In this document: positions 34,794 to 45,427 of the stretch, piece by piece | Position numbering within the stretch: position 1 is the first letter of the stretch | Layout: each line of letters opens with the position of its first letter | Source of the DNA: Anthostomella pinea | Lineage: Eukaryota > Ascomycota > Sordariomycetes > Xylariales > Xylariaceae | DNA length: 64,000 nt | NCBI GenBank assembly: GCA_963556695.1 | Contig: CAUWAG010000003.1 | Coordinates: 4,402,001 to 4,466,000 of the forward strand | Direction: 5' to 3' | Notes under the pieces: model-generated | The model's input: the letters and a program-made list of their open reading frames with translations, nothing else | Databases searched by the model: none | What the model was told of the DNA's origin: nothing | Position numbers and translations under genes: made by a program

Positions 34794-36062
34794 CTAGTCT
34801 TTTGACGAACCGGGTGACATGCTGTCATTGCTACTGGCAGCCAGAGGGTGGCGAGCAAAGCCTGTATAGTCATAGTCGCCAAACCTGTGCGATAGATTCT
34901 TACCGCAGCGAATGCAGCGTCCAGTAGATTCGCGGTTGCGATATTCTACAGCCGTGATAGGTGGTGCCTTTGGACGTGTGTCCCTCGTACGCCTGTGTCC
35001 TTGTCGTCCTCCGATGCGGTGCTCGAGGTTGAACAGCCTAGTCTCGAGGTTCCCGACAACGCCTGGCGTTCCGCCCATGTACGTGTTGCCACTGGCGTCG
35101 ACAGCCCCTGCGGGCGTGCCTCCGGGGTCTGTGTGATTCGGTATGCCTCCTCGAGTTGGGACCATGACATTGGGGTTGATTTTGTCGGTAATGTACCACT
35201 CCTTCCGCGCGCCCTTGGAGGAATAGAATTCCAGCAGTGCCTCCAGGTTATTGGCTAGAGCCTGCGCCTTGGCGATGAACGGCTCGTATTCCGTGCGGGA
35301 GATTTCGAGCTGGTTGGCCAGAGCTCTGTGCAGGTAGGGGGCAAATGCCTTGGTGGCTGTGTGGACCTTGGCTGGCCCGATCGGGGCTAGCTTGCAGGCT
35401 TGTGAACAGAGGGCATCAAAGATGGCCAGGAACTCGGCCAGCGGTTGGGCGTGTCCTTGGCAAACGGTATACAACTGGCGAGAGGCGCGTTCCTGGGCAT
35501 CCCGAGGCAGGAAGGCCGTCTCCAGGACGGTGAGCTAGTCCTCAATACTGCATGCAAGGGACGGATCTTCTATACGGTCCTGGATCCAGCCGGTGATTCT
35601 GACCCTGTGGGACTCGGGGATGCTGCGGTATACGGAATTACATACATGCTGGTTGTTCCCGAGAGTATCTTGAAGTTCCGCGTTGAAAATAATGCTCTTG
35701 ATGGTCAGGTGATACGTCAAGTAAGTGGCGCGATCGCCGGACCAGCCCGGCCAGTATTCAAATAACTTGGCGCCGGCGGCGCACTTCAGTACAAGAGGTG
35801 GTCCCATGGTAGGGATGGCAGGTGGCTTTGCGTGGGGGTCGTGATATGGCTGTGTGGGGCCTGGTGACGCGTCAAGGCCAGTAGGCAAATGATAGCTGTC
35901 AAACAGTGCCGGGGCCGAAGCAGATTCTTTGTGCAGGGTGATATTTGTATCTGTGTTGGTGGTTTGGCTCTTTTCCTCTGTCTCGCGTTGGAGTGTCTCG
36001 GTAGGAGTGATCTCGAACTGAGAAATCAAGTCAGTGAGGCCTTCAATCTGGTTGTTGGACAT
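34794..36062 (-). pseudogene. Gypsy gag
   Basis: One frame from ATG 36062, broken once by TAG at 35537-35535 and ending at 34794. The first 170 residues include LFEYWPGWSGDRATYLTYHL. The second part has VCQGHAQPLAEFLAIFDALC, the typical retrotransposon-gag helical core, and ends with a zinc-knuckle-like RCIRCGKNLSHRF. It forms the particle shell in active relatives. Confidence 0.75.
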
Positions 36063-36154
36063 CTATAGCACGGGCGTCCAGGTCGCATTATTTTAGAGCC
36101 AGGGGTATAATATACTACAGTAGCATAGTAAGAAAGGAGATATCATTGAATCTA

Positions 36155-36314
36155 TGTGACAATCAGGCCTGCAGCTGCGCTGGTCAGGGCTGATGGGATG
36201 AAATATCTAGATTCAACGATATCTAAGGAAGAAGAGACAAGGTAAGAAAAAGAAAGGGAAAGATAGGGTATATATGTACAAAGATATGTGGAGGTATTAC
36301 GTAATACCGTAACA
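36155..36314 (-). repeat. Gypsy element LTR, right copy (5' LTR of a minus-strand element)
   Basis: 160 bp, TGTGACAATCAGG...ACCGTAACA, partner of 30676-30834, followed by the AGAAG duplication at 36315-36319. Confidence 0.9.
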
Positions 36315-37055
36315 AGAAGATAGGCAGCGAAGTCTGGCACAATCACCCTTGGGGACGTAGACAAGGTCAAAGTCAACTGGATTATCACGTACATCGACAC
36401 GGGAAAGGGTATGGACGAATCAAACCTCGGCAACAATCAGTGCGCTTACCTTTCTCTGCAGCGGCCCCCGACCTCAAGGCTTTGTTGGCAGACGACAAGA
36501 CCCGTTTTGAGGCATGTGTCAATTGCCTAAAGATCGCCGACTACTTCTCCTTCGACAGATTCCAGCTCGTGGTCGCTGATGCGCTCGAAGAGCGCTTCAG
36601 AGGAATCGCAAAGGTGTTACAGGGGAAGATTAGAGACTCCACCAATTCCACCAATTCGATACAGGTACAAGAGCTGGACGTCAACACGGTCTTCACCGAT
36701 GCCTTCCTGGACGGATTCTTCGACGTGGCCCATCATGTATACATGACTGGAGGACGTTCGGGCAGACTGCGCCAGGTATTGGTCGACTTCTTCACCATGA
36801 CACGATTTACCTTGCTCGAGCTGGAGAGTCATCGCGAACGCATCAGGAAACTCCCCGACCTCATGTGCGATGTCATGATGCAGCACATGGACGTGGTATA
36901 CAAGGCCCATTGAGCTTACGAGCTCAAATACCTGCCTCTGGCTTGCAACCGGTGCAAGGATAACAAGAAGTTCCATGCGAAGATCTGGTCCACTGGGGGA
37001 ACATACCCGCTGGGACTCTGTCCGGATTGCGCAGACGGTGTTGCACCCAGTAAAA

Positions 37056-37150
37056 CGACATGATCAACCAGAGGGAACATGACACGATTGGCCAGAGGGA
37101 CCACGACATGATCAACCAGGGGCCACGACATGGTCATCCATATGGACCAC
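37056..37150 (+). repeat. Four imperfect ~25-bp tandem units
   Basis: Units built on (A)CGACATGATCAACCAGAGG recur about four times immediately at and after the stop of BTB gene A. They are imperfect and have no assigned role. Confidence 0.5.
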
Positions 37151-37554
37151 AATTGACATAATGGGAGCTGCCCGTCGCTAGAAAACATGGCTCATATGTA
37201 AGAGAGGGTTAGATTACGCATCAATGTTCCAGAACGGATGTTCCGATATGCTAGCACTGACACGGCTCGAGTTCTAATACCATACCCATAGCAATGGAGA
37301 ATTGAGAGAGGTCTCCTATGAACACCGCCGCTGACGCTACATAATGTACAAACAGAGCGTGACAGAGGTATCCGACATGGAACCTTATGGGAATCTTGAC
37401 CAACACCACCAATGCCGTGCCCTTATGCTACAGACCCTGAACCTTTCTATGCCTCCCAGACCATTGGTCAAGAAAAATCGAGACGTAGCTCCTGTATGAA
37501 TTACACAAACGGTATGGCATGTACCGTAAACCCTCGATCATGCTTGACACCTGT

Positions 37555-39509
37555 TCAAGCCATGCCCATCTCGATGTTCTTCCCCTTGACGCTCTTCCAC
37601 TCGATCGCCACAGCGCCGATGATCGTGAAGACAGCAAGGGCCGTAGCGACGACGAAGGCACTCGTCAGCGCATTGCTGTATGAGAGGACGACCGCGGGAA
37701 TCAGGTCTGGCGATAGCGTCTTCTGCAGGTTCGTCGCGCCGGCACCGAGCACATCGGTGGCATTGATGCTCGGAACGCGCTTGGCGAGCTCCGAGATGAG
37801 CTTGTTGGTGAAGATGTTCTGGCCGACACTCACGAAGAGCGCGCCGCCGATGGTCTGCAGGAAGATGATGACCGAGGTGCCGGTGGGCACGTCCTTGATG
37901 TCGAGAACGGTCTGCACAGCGATGAGCGGCTGCTGCAAGCCCATGCCCACGCCGGCGCCGTACAGGATCTGGTAACCGATCCAGACGGGACTGGGCGTGC
38001 TCGGGCTGAAGGTGGTCAGAAGGCCGCCGCCGATGGCCGTGAGGACGCTGCCGAGGATCATGAAAGGCGCATAGTAGCCGAACGTCGAGATCAGGCCGCC
38101 CGACAGGATCGACAGCACGACTACGCTGATCAACATGGGCAAGTTACGAATGCCCGAGTCGACGGCGCTAGCGCCCTGTACTGCCTGGAACCAGATGGGA
38201 ATGTAGTAGACGAACAGGAAGAAGCTGGACCCCATGCCGAAGGAGAAGATGCCGCCCGCCAAAACGCTGCGGTTCTTGATGATGCGCGGCGGCACGGTGC
38301 CGTTATCCTGCTGTACGTACTGGATGTACAGGAAGGCGGCGAACAGGACGGCGAAGACAACGAAGAGCGCGATGACGCGGCCGCTGTTCCAGGCGTAGGT
38401 CGTGCCGCCCCACTGCAGGGCGAGGAGCAGGCAGACGACGGCGGGCATGAAGACGAAGGTGCCGACGGGGTCGAAGCGCTTGATGCGGTCGAGCAGCGGC
38501 TCGTCTTGCGGCTTAGGGCGCACCGGGTCCGGGAAGAAGAGGGCGATGACGAGGAGAGTGACGGCCCCGATGGGCAGGTTGATGAAGAAGCACCACCGCC
38601 ATGTGACCTTGTCCGTGAAGACACCGCCGAGCAGGGGCCCGGCGACGGACGCGATGCCGTACATGCCCCCAATAAGGCCAGTGTAGAGAGGTCGCTTGGC
38701 CAGGGGCACGCTGTAAGCCAGGATCAGAAGGGCGCCGGAGAAGATGCCCGCCGAGCCCAGACCCGCGACGGCACGGCCGATGATCAGCGTCACCGAGTTT
38801 TGGGCGACACCGCAGATCAGGCTGCCGAGCTCGAAGATGGCGATGGCGACCAGGTAGACCCATTTGATGCTCAAGAAGGTGTAGAATTTTCCGAAGAGGA
38901 GCTGCAGAGCGGCGGTCGTGAGTAGATATGCTGTGACCACTTGTCAGTGGACTTGTTCGGGTGGGAGGTAAGGTGGTAAAACTGGGAGAGTGGGAGGGTG
39001 GGAGACTGGGAGACTGGCTTACCGCTTCCGTACCAGCCTACATCTGGCAAGCTGTGGAAAGTGTCGGTGATCTTGGGGATGGCGGTGGCGATGATGGAAT
39101 TGCTACAGCAGTTTGTTGTTAGTTGCTATCCAATGCCGCGTATATACTCGCACTGGTGTTTAGCTTACTCGAGAGCGATCAGGAAGACGCTGAGACATAA
39201 GGCGACGGTGATGAGGACCAGCTTCGTCCCGGTTGGGTATGCGGTGCCGTCCTCCCGCGTCTCAACCTCCCGTAGAGGCTCGCCGCCAGGTTGCGATAGG
39301 GCTGTGGTGTGTCTGGCTAGGTCCGAGTTCTTCTCATGGTCGGCACGGGTGGGTACGGCCGGCTGGTCCTCCACAAAGCTTGCGCTGTCCGCTACGGAGG
39401 GTATGGAGCCGGTCCCCTTCTCGTCTTCCGCCATGCTGTTGCTGCTGGCCGCGATGGTCGGGGCCTGCGAATGCGTGTCCGCCGGGCCTTGTCTGTTCGG
39501 TTTCAACAT
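37555..39509 (-). CDS. MFS transporter, DHA2 (14-TMS) drug/H+ antiporter
   Basis: Three exons on the minus strand: 39509-39169, 39102-39023, 38930-37555; introns of 66 and 92 nt with GTAAGC donors; 598 residues with ATG 39509. The cytosolic N-terminus (about 90 residues) is low complexity. Membrane segments start at [18 protein letters not shown], splice in phase to [20 protein letters not shown] (the conserved DHA2 segment after TM1) and to [20 protein letters not shown], and then run to about 14 helices. A hallmark of the family is [20 protein letters not shown] followed by [13 protein letters not shown] (motif C region). Relatives export toxins, secondary metabolites or fungicides by proton antiport. 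No biosynthetic backbone gene is nearby, so the substrate cannot be inferred. Confidence 0.92.
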
Positions 39510-41562
39510 GGTGCTAAATGTTTTTCGCGCGGTGTGATGGGAAGAATGCGACTTCCAGATGAAGGCTTTGTTCTTCTACCTCCGGATTGTGGGTAGGCAG
39601 GCCAATGTGGGTCGTGGCTGTTGTTTGGGATGAAGACACTGAGGGTTGATGATGACAATGCCAAATGTCGGGACAGGCAAATATATAGCAAGTAAACGGG
39701 ATACATAGTGGATGCATAACGATATGCCCAGGTACGCTTAATACACGCTCTAACATACACAGTAATGGTCTAATTGATACATGTGGTTACGGGCGTGACG
39801 GGGTCTCGAGCTGTCTCCAAGTCCGCGAGTTGACTGGGAAGCCTGACATTAGCGAGTCGGCCGGGTGTGATTGGTCAGGTGTGGGGCGCGGAGACTTAAA
39901 GCTGCCGCATTTGGACCCCAGAAGCTCGGGGTTGCTTTCCAATGTGACCGAGCAGCGACTACCTCCGGCCAGAGGGGTCATTATGGTTATGGTGCATTTG
40001 ATATAGTGGCTGCTGATAATTACTGGTCTAAGGTGGCCTATCGAGTCCAGGGTAGCCGTCATCACCGGTAGACAGTCTTAAGACTCTCGTCAATGCCCAT
40101 TGACTCAATAAGATAGAGGAGTTGACGAGATTTCGGGTAGATTCCCATTGTGAGATCCGCTCGGGGTGCTGACACTGACTTAACTCCGCGGTCTAGAAGC
40201 CAGATCGTTGGAAGGCCGTGCACCAAGACATGCTAATCTGCTCTACCGACACACAGCCGACCCTCACAGCCTACAAGACCCGGACAGAAGCCAAAAGGAC
40301 AGGCTGATGAATCAATCTGCTCACATAATCAGACGAGAACTCGGAGTGCAATTCCTCGTCACGCAATCAGTGGAAGAGCCAAGGCTCTCGCCCGACCGCC
40401 AAGACAGCGATAACTCATTGACAGGGGTGAGCTGAACGGTAGCAAGATGGAATAATCTTGCATGCCACCCAGGCCACGTGGAAGCCAACTTTTCGAGTCT
40501 ACGCCAGCAAACAAGCAGAAGAGATAGTCGACTGATGGCGGATATCTGGGAACGAGCAACACAGACAGGAGTACGTATGTCGTTGGGTTGTACTAGCAGA
40601 CTATCAATGAGCGACCAAGGTGATTCATAGGTAGGTACCTACAGGTAATGAGTAGGTAGAAATGTGAATAGAGGGAATACAGATCTCGTGAGACACGGAT
40701 CTAAGATACATGTGTACATGCAAGCAGTCCTGACCCCTGCGACTGATGATCGTTAAGGTTCCGAGTGTCTGGCCCGCCCTTCAAGTAGTTAGTGTATCCA
40801 CACTAACGCTTAAGCCTTACGGTGGGGGCACGCTAAGTAACCTGAAATTCACCTTAACCATAACCGGAAAATGCAAAAAGGGGCTCCGCCTCGGGGTCGG
40901 GTCCTGCAATTGACCCGCAGCACAACACCAAGGCCCAGGTCCATGTCCCGACATCACCGATAAATCCGGGTGACGTGTACACGCAGATTTCGTTCCGTGG
41001 CTGCCTAAATGTTCGTAGAAATTCACCTCCAGCTCACATCATCTTGCGGTCTGATGGACTACGGCCATAACGTTCACGGGAGCCGTTGGGGCAGATTGAC
41101 TGGTCTCAGATTGGGAGCCCAGTAACGTCAATGTTTCAACAACACCATCTGATTTGTTACATACGGCTGGGCGCACATGAAGTCATTGTCTGTTGCTCTG
41201 CATCAAGTCTTCTTTGAGTGGCCACTGGTGCCATCTATGTCGCAGGTTTTCGTTACTGACAATTACATTATTGGTAGGCTCTACTGTGAGCTTGAGTTGG
41301 ATTCTTGAGCCGGTGACGGCCCTCTCGCGAGAGGCACTCCGAGCATACACACAAGAGACGTACTACGCTGCCGACTCGGTGAAGGGTTTCCATGGCCACT
41401 ATGGGTACATATCTATCAGCCAATCTTGTTGATGCAACTCCATGACCTCGCCATGAGTATCTTCATCCTATTCCCCAGAGGCTGACCACTTCGATCCAAA
41501 GTCTTCAACCATTCCGCCCATTCATTGCCCAAATGAGCCACCGCCTTTCCTGGGCAACACTC
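39510..41562. other. Intergenic, nothing recognised
   Basis: MFS promoter region on the left; then about 1.5 kb without coding pattern, LTR or RNA gene that I can support. A TAGGTACCTACAGGTA-type short repeat near 40631-40660 is the only visible structure. Confidence 0.4.
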
Positions 41563-41937
41563 TCATACCCTCCACGGGTCACCTGCTGTATCATTGGCTA
41601 AAACGGGAGGGAACCTCCGGAGCAAAGGCTTCCCAGGAAGAATGCCGGCAGGGACATACACCAGTCTAGCGGCTCTGGCATACTCGCGAGGAAAGGCATA
41701 GCTATGCCCAGGGACAGGCTCCTGTCTAGCGGCTCCGGCATACTCGGGAGAACAGCGGCGAGCTACGTAAATCGCCTTGCGGGAGTCTAAAGATGGAAAG
41801 TCGAGCCACATTTTATTTGCTATAGCAATGGCGGTAGGGTTGCGTCTTGCGATCTTCTCGTAGTACTCCAGAGGGTCGAAGGATGCGGAGCTGGCACCGT
41901 TGGTTGAGACATGCTGCAAGTAAGCATCCTCAGGCAT
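41563..41937 (-). CDS. Hypothetical protein, 124 residues
   Basis: ATG at 41937 (minus) gives an open frame: MPEDAYLQHVSTNGASSASF, then DPLEYYEKIARRNPTAIAIA, KMWLDFPSLDSRKAIYVARR and a tail with a short internal duplication (EYAGAARQ.PVPG and EYARAARLVYVPAG, also visible at the DNA level). The frame stays open upstream to 42177, but that part is low-complexity leader sequence. I recognise no domain. Composition looks protein-like and the duplication suggests slippage. It could be a lineage-specific gene or a remnant; no introns. Confidence 0.4.
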   Translation of the reverse strand: MPEDAYLQHVSTNGASSASFDPLEYYEKIARRNPTAIAIANKMWLDFPSLDSRKAIYVARRCSPEYAGAARQEPVPGHSYAFPREYARAARLVYVPAGILPGKPLLRRFPPVLANDTAGDPWRV

Positions 41938-42904
41938 CTTGTCGGACGAGCGCTCGTGGCACGGCTGGTTAAAGGAAGTCCAAAATGGCCGAATGTAGGT
42001 GTGGGAGGACTTTATGTGAATGATTATTCTTGTTCTTGGTTGTAGGAACTGCTGTGCGAACGGGGAGGCATGTAGGTATGGAAATATGGATAGAGGAAGG
42101 AGGTGTCGACGAAAGTGTGTTGATATACACGGCAACGGCGTGTTGACTTGGCGAGTTGCGCTTGTTGCCACTGGCAACTTCTTGCTACCTTCCGAGCTTA
42201 GGATCTGGTCCTCGAGGGCTTAGCTCTGACATGTGACCTCCTTATGAGGCGCTTGATGGCGTAAAATCATAAAAGGCCGGGCGCTGAGCATGCCTATATA
42301 GCTTCGACAGCGGGCCTGTTTCCATGGGCTGCCTAACTACGGAATATTGCAAGAGCCGATGAATAGGGGGCCCAGCACGAGTACAAGATGATCAGGCGCG
42401 TCTACGAGTCACATAGAGACTTGTACAGACAGGCGTCAATTCATTCTACTGCATGCCATGTGTAAGACGGACATGTCCAAAATTAGGCAAAGAATAGTAC
42501 ATTAGGTGAGGCTGATGGGGGGCCATCCACCTACTCTAACGGTGTATGACGGCGAAGGATTGACGGCGAGGGTATCCTCCGCAGCGTGATTGAGCCTTGG
42601 GTCTCTTGATTAGCGTTCCTCCAAGAAGAACGCGGCGAACGCCGTCTCTTGATTAGAGTTCCTGCTAGAGGGATGCAGTCTCTCGAAGGGGCGCGAACCT
42701 CTCTACAGAGAGCTACCCATGCCAGTACCATGACAAGAGCCACGGCCATCAACGTATGAATGTCTCTATACTTCTTGTGGTTGTGGGCATGATGTGCCCT
42801 ATACGACTTCCGCAGACGCAGGCCTCTAGCTCCAAGTAGCAGTTTAGGGAAGACTGCCAGTAGCTTGGACAGAATTCATGCTGCCTTTTTTGCGACACGA
42901 AGTT
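41938..42904. other. Intergenic between the hypothetical gene and BTB gene B
   Basis: No supported coding region. A short direct repeat, TCTCTTGATTAG(A/C)GTTCCT, occurs at about 42602 and 42645. Confidence 0.35.
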
Positions 42905-44074
42905 TCAGCCTCCCCGAGAAACCCAATGTTCTGAATGATTTAGATCATTCCATGAAGCGCAGGCCTTGCACTGACCGTGGACACGATAACCATTGTAGTG
43001 AAGACCTTTAGTCCCATCACAAAATTCACTGCTTGTAAGGCAGGTGTTGGCATAGAAGTCCGCCGTGGCTCCGCAATCGGCGCACTTTACGGGAACGTCA
43101 GTAGCCACAAGTGAATTCGCACCTCGGCTGCCCACTTGCATCAGTAGTTTAACCACGTCCACGGCAAAATCCGGGATGTCCTCCAAGGCTGCCAGAAAAC
43201 GCGCATCCTTTAGAACATGATACCTTGTCATAGGTACGAAGGCCTTGACCTGCTCCTGAATGGCAGCGTAGGAAGAGTCGTAGGCAACTTGGACAATCTG
43301 AAAGAACTCGTCGACTTGGGCATCCGAAAGATACGTCGACGGGTTGTAAAGATACAATAGCCCTGCACGTTGTACTACTCCGGCCCATTGTTCGACCCTG
43401 GAGCGCATCATGGTGGCGATCTCGTCTACCAGGAGGTCGACTTGAAAGAAATCGGCAACCTTCAGTAGATCAAGGCAGGAGGTGATGGGATATTTGTCCG
43501 TGAGGCCAGAGGGGACTTCAAGTTGAATCGCGTCAGTATAGCAATATCTCGGCGAGGGAACATGGGCCGACAACCCACATTTGCCGTTGTAGAGGAACTT
43601 GATAACCAAATCTCCCTGCTAAGGTTTCTGATCATGAAAAAAGAGCTCGCCCGTCTTGGCTTCCTGACGACGATAGATTAGCTCCCAGGGGGTCTTAGCT
43701 GAAGAGAACGGGAAGTGCTGTTGACATCAGAAGCAGCCACCACAACTGAAGGTCGGCAATGAGCGGCAACGTAGCCAGCATTACTAAGAAGTGATAGGGC
43801 AACAGTCGGACCGGTAGCTTACCTAAAATTGCTAACCGAAGGCTTTTTCGAAATAGGGGCAGCGCAAGCAGATGATTGCCCGGTGTAGATTCCAAGTTCG
43901 ATCACCACACTTGACCTTAACGTCTGCAAACAGTCCAGGCTCGAGAAGGCTATACGGTCATGAGTTAGCCATCGCATTCATGGGGGTACATCGGTGCCGG
44001 TCCTACTGCTCATTCGATTCGGTGAGCGTTGAGGCTGCATCCTTGTAGTTCGCAGATGTGATTTTGCGCGCCAT
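42905..44074 (-). pseudogene. BTB/POZ gene B with internal stops
   Basis: Exons on the minus strand: 44074-44007 (68 nt, MARKITSANYKDAAS...), 43949-43823 (127 nt, BTB core LLEPGLFADVKVKCGDRTWN, CLRCPYFEKAF), 43663-43579 (85 nt, ending VIKFLYNGK) and 43515-42905. Phases agree throughout. The last intron's acceptor reads AAG rather than YAG. Two TAGs lie at the end of exon 2 and one in exon 3, all explainable by CAG or TGG changes. Exon 4 is open for 203 codons: PITSCLDLLKVADFFQVDLL, helical repeats, then the paired-Cys module CADC...CKAC. Would-be length 296 residues. Function unknown; inactive unless stops are errors. Confidence 0.82.
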
Positions 44075-44412
44075 GATGCTTTCGTGGTAATGTCGCGAGA
44101 ATGGTTCCACAATGCTTGCGAAAAAAGACCTCAGAATGGCAGTAGTGTAGCACCAGACTAAGGATTGCGCGGCGGTGGGCGGATCGAATGCTAATATATA
44201 GTCTATAGAATCCGTATAGGTCAGAGTTCTTCTGTTAGCGGATCTTTCACGAAGCCTTCAATCTCGGCGTCTTTGTCCATCTAAACGAGTTGTCTTACAG
44301 TACAGGCCTGCTGGAAATGGCTAGAGGCCGCTAACCATGCCTAGAGCCACGAATCTATGAAGGGGGAACTACGAAAGCCTGCCATGGGGGCAAGAATGAT
44401 TTCGTAGTAAGA
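44075..44412. other. Intergenic, nothing recognised
   Basis: Upstream flank of BTB gene B and left flank of the ABC relic; no features supported. Confidence 0.35.
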
Positions 44413-44976
44413 ATGAGGACCGAAGCGTACGGCCATCCGGAGCCGAAGTGTTTATTGGAGTCGAGAACGTTGACTTCCGATAGAAGCAGAGGGCTCTGCG
44501 AAGGTGCCGCGTTTGTCGGAGGTTCTGGAAGCAGCAAGAGCACCATCAGTTCCCTCACGCAGCGCTTCCACGGCCCGACTTCCGGCTACATCACGAGAAA
44601 TCAAGGCGCTTTCTCGCTCATGTCGCTAGTGCAACAAGAGTCGCTGCTGTACACGGACTCTGTCCGCGATAACGTCGGGCGAACAGCAATAGCACATCGC
44701 CTGGCCAGAGCTTTGAAACGTAAGCCACGCCTGCTGCTGCTTGATGAGGCAACCTCTGCACAGGACATGCAGGGCGAGCAGGTTTTGCAGAAGACACTTA
44801 ATGAGGCAGCCTCCGGTCAAACGAGTGTTGCTTTCGCTCATAGTATTCGCCGTACGGATGTCATCTTTCTCATTGAAGATGGCAGGGTTGAGGAAATGGG
44901 CACCCATGAGGAGTTTCGGCGCCCGGCGGATCGGTACCTTGCCATGTGTTTGGCACAGTCGCTGAACCAGGCATGA
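44413..44976 (+). pseudogene. ABC-transporter nucleotide-binding domain relic (MDR/ABCB-type)
   Basis: A 187-residue open frame with the order of an ABC ATPase. Walker A is altered (VGGSGSSKSTI; the lysine follows S instead of the usual G or C), followed by LTQRFHGPTSG, a Q-loop (SLVQQESLLYTDSVRDN), Walker B with D-loop (PRLLLLDEATSAQD), an altered H-loop (FAHSIRRTD for AHR) and the typical C-terminal IEDGRVEEMGTHEE. About 60 residues between the Q-loop and Walker B are missing, including the LSGGQ signature: the frame jumps from VRDNV to GRTAIAHRLARAL. There are no membrane segments nearby. It is a deletion remnant of the last NBD of a full transporter. Confidence 0.85.
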
Positions 44977-45427
44977 GGCATTTTGAGGGACTGTTACTTT
45001 GGATATAGAGCATTCGTCGTAGACTCTTGTTGCTCCGGCATTTTTCATGGCTTAATCTCATGCTGTGCTTGTATAAACATACGTGCTCGCTCAAAAGGAA
45101 GTGAGGGAAGACCGACTGTATAGGGGCGTGTGAGGGGATCAGTCCTCGCATGAATCGGCATGCTCGTTCGCGGGCTTCGAATACTTGTGATTCGGTATTC
45201 CATGAAGTGCCTCACTAGTCAGTCAGTTTCCTGTTGTGGTGAATGTCTACTCAGTAATGATCCTCTTGAACGTGAATCTGACATCATACTTTGACCGTAA
45301 TCGCCACCACGAAAGGGGCGAGCGGCGCCGAACTGCACTCATCAAAACCCTGCGACACAATCAACATTCTCTCATGCATTCACTTCGTAGGTCACTTCTA
45401 CGTGTCTTCCAGCAATGGTCCACGATC
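44977..45427. other. Intergenic and leader of the alpha/beta hydrolase gene
   Basis: No separate gene supported. The hydrolase frame stays open upstream to 45236, but without conserved sequence. Confidence 0.35.

Larger units (their letters stand above)
30676..36314 (-). mobile_element. Ty3/gypsy chromovirus-type LTR retrotransposon
   Basis: 5.6 kb between two ~160-bp LTRs with an AGAAG target duplication, coding on the minus strand. Order from 36.1 to 30.85 kb: gag, protease, reverse transcriptase, RNase H, integrase, chromodomain. That order and the terminal chromodomain define chromoviruses. Stops and frameshifts occur in every domain, so it is inactive. It occupies an intron of BTB gene A. 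Confidence 0.9.
30371..37063 (+). pseudogene. BTB/POZ gene A, split by a gypsy element
   Basis: Exons 30371 (or 30386)-30435, 30491-30616, 36324-36408 and 36462-37063. Exon 2 encodes the BTB core ISGILSDVKVICGDKTWNLH...CPYFEK but is 126 nt instead of the family's 127; the missing base shifts the frame just before FMGNYD. Exon 3 is the conserved 85-nt exon (GTITLGDVDKVKVNWIITYI). Exon 4 is the helical C-terminal half. It meets TGA at 36911-36913 and, read through, finishes with the paired-Cys module CNRC...CPDC before TGA 37061. A 5.6-kb gypsy element (30676-36314) sits in intron 2, four bases before the exon-3 acceptor side. BTB domains mediate dimerisation and often cullin-3 adaptor roles; function here is unknown. 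Inactive. Confidence 0.82.

Noticed and set aside
37056..37150. CRISPR-like array
   Set aside because: Units are imperfect, contiguous and without spacers, in a eukaryotic genome; a simple degenerate tandem repeat.
38130..38672. Ser/Pro-rich 180-residue frame
   Set aside because: Out-of-frame shadow of the MFS transporter caused by high G+C.
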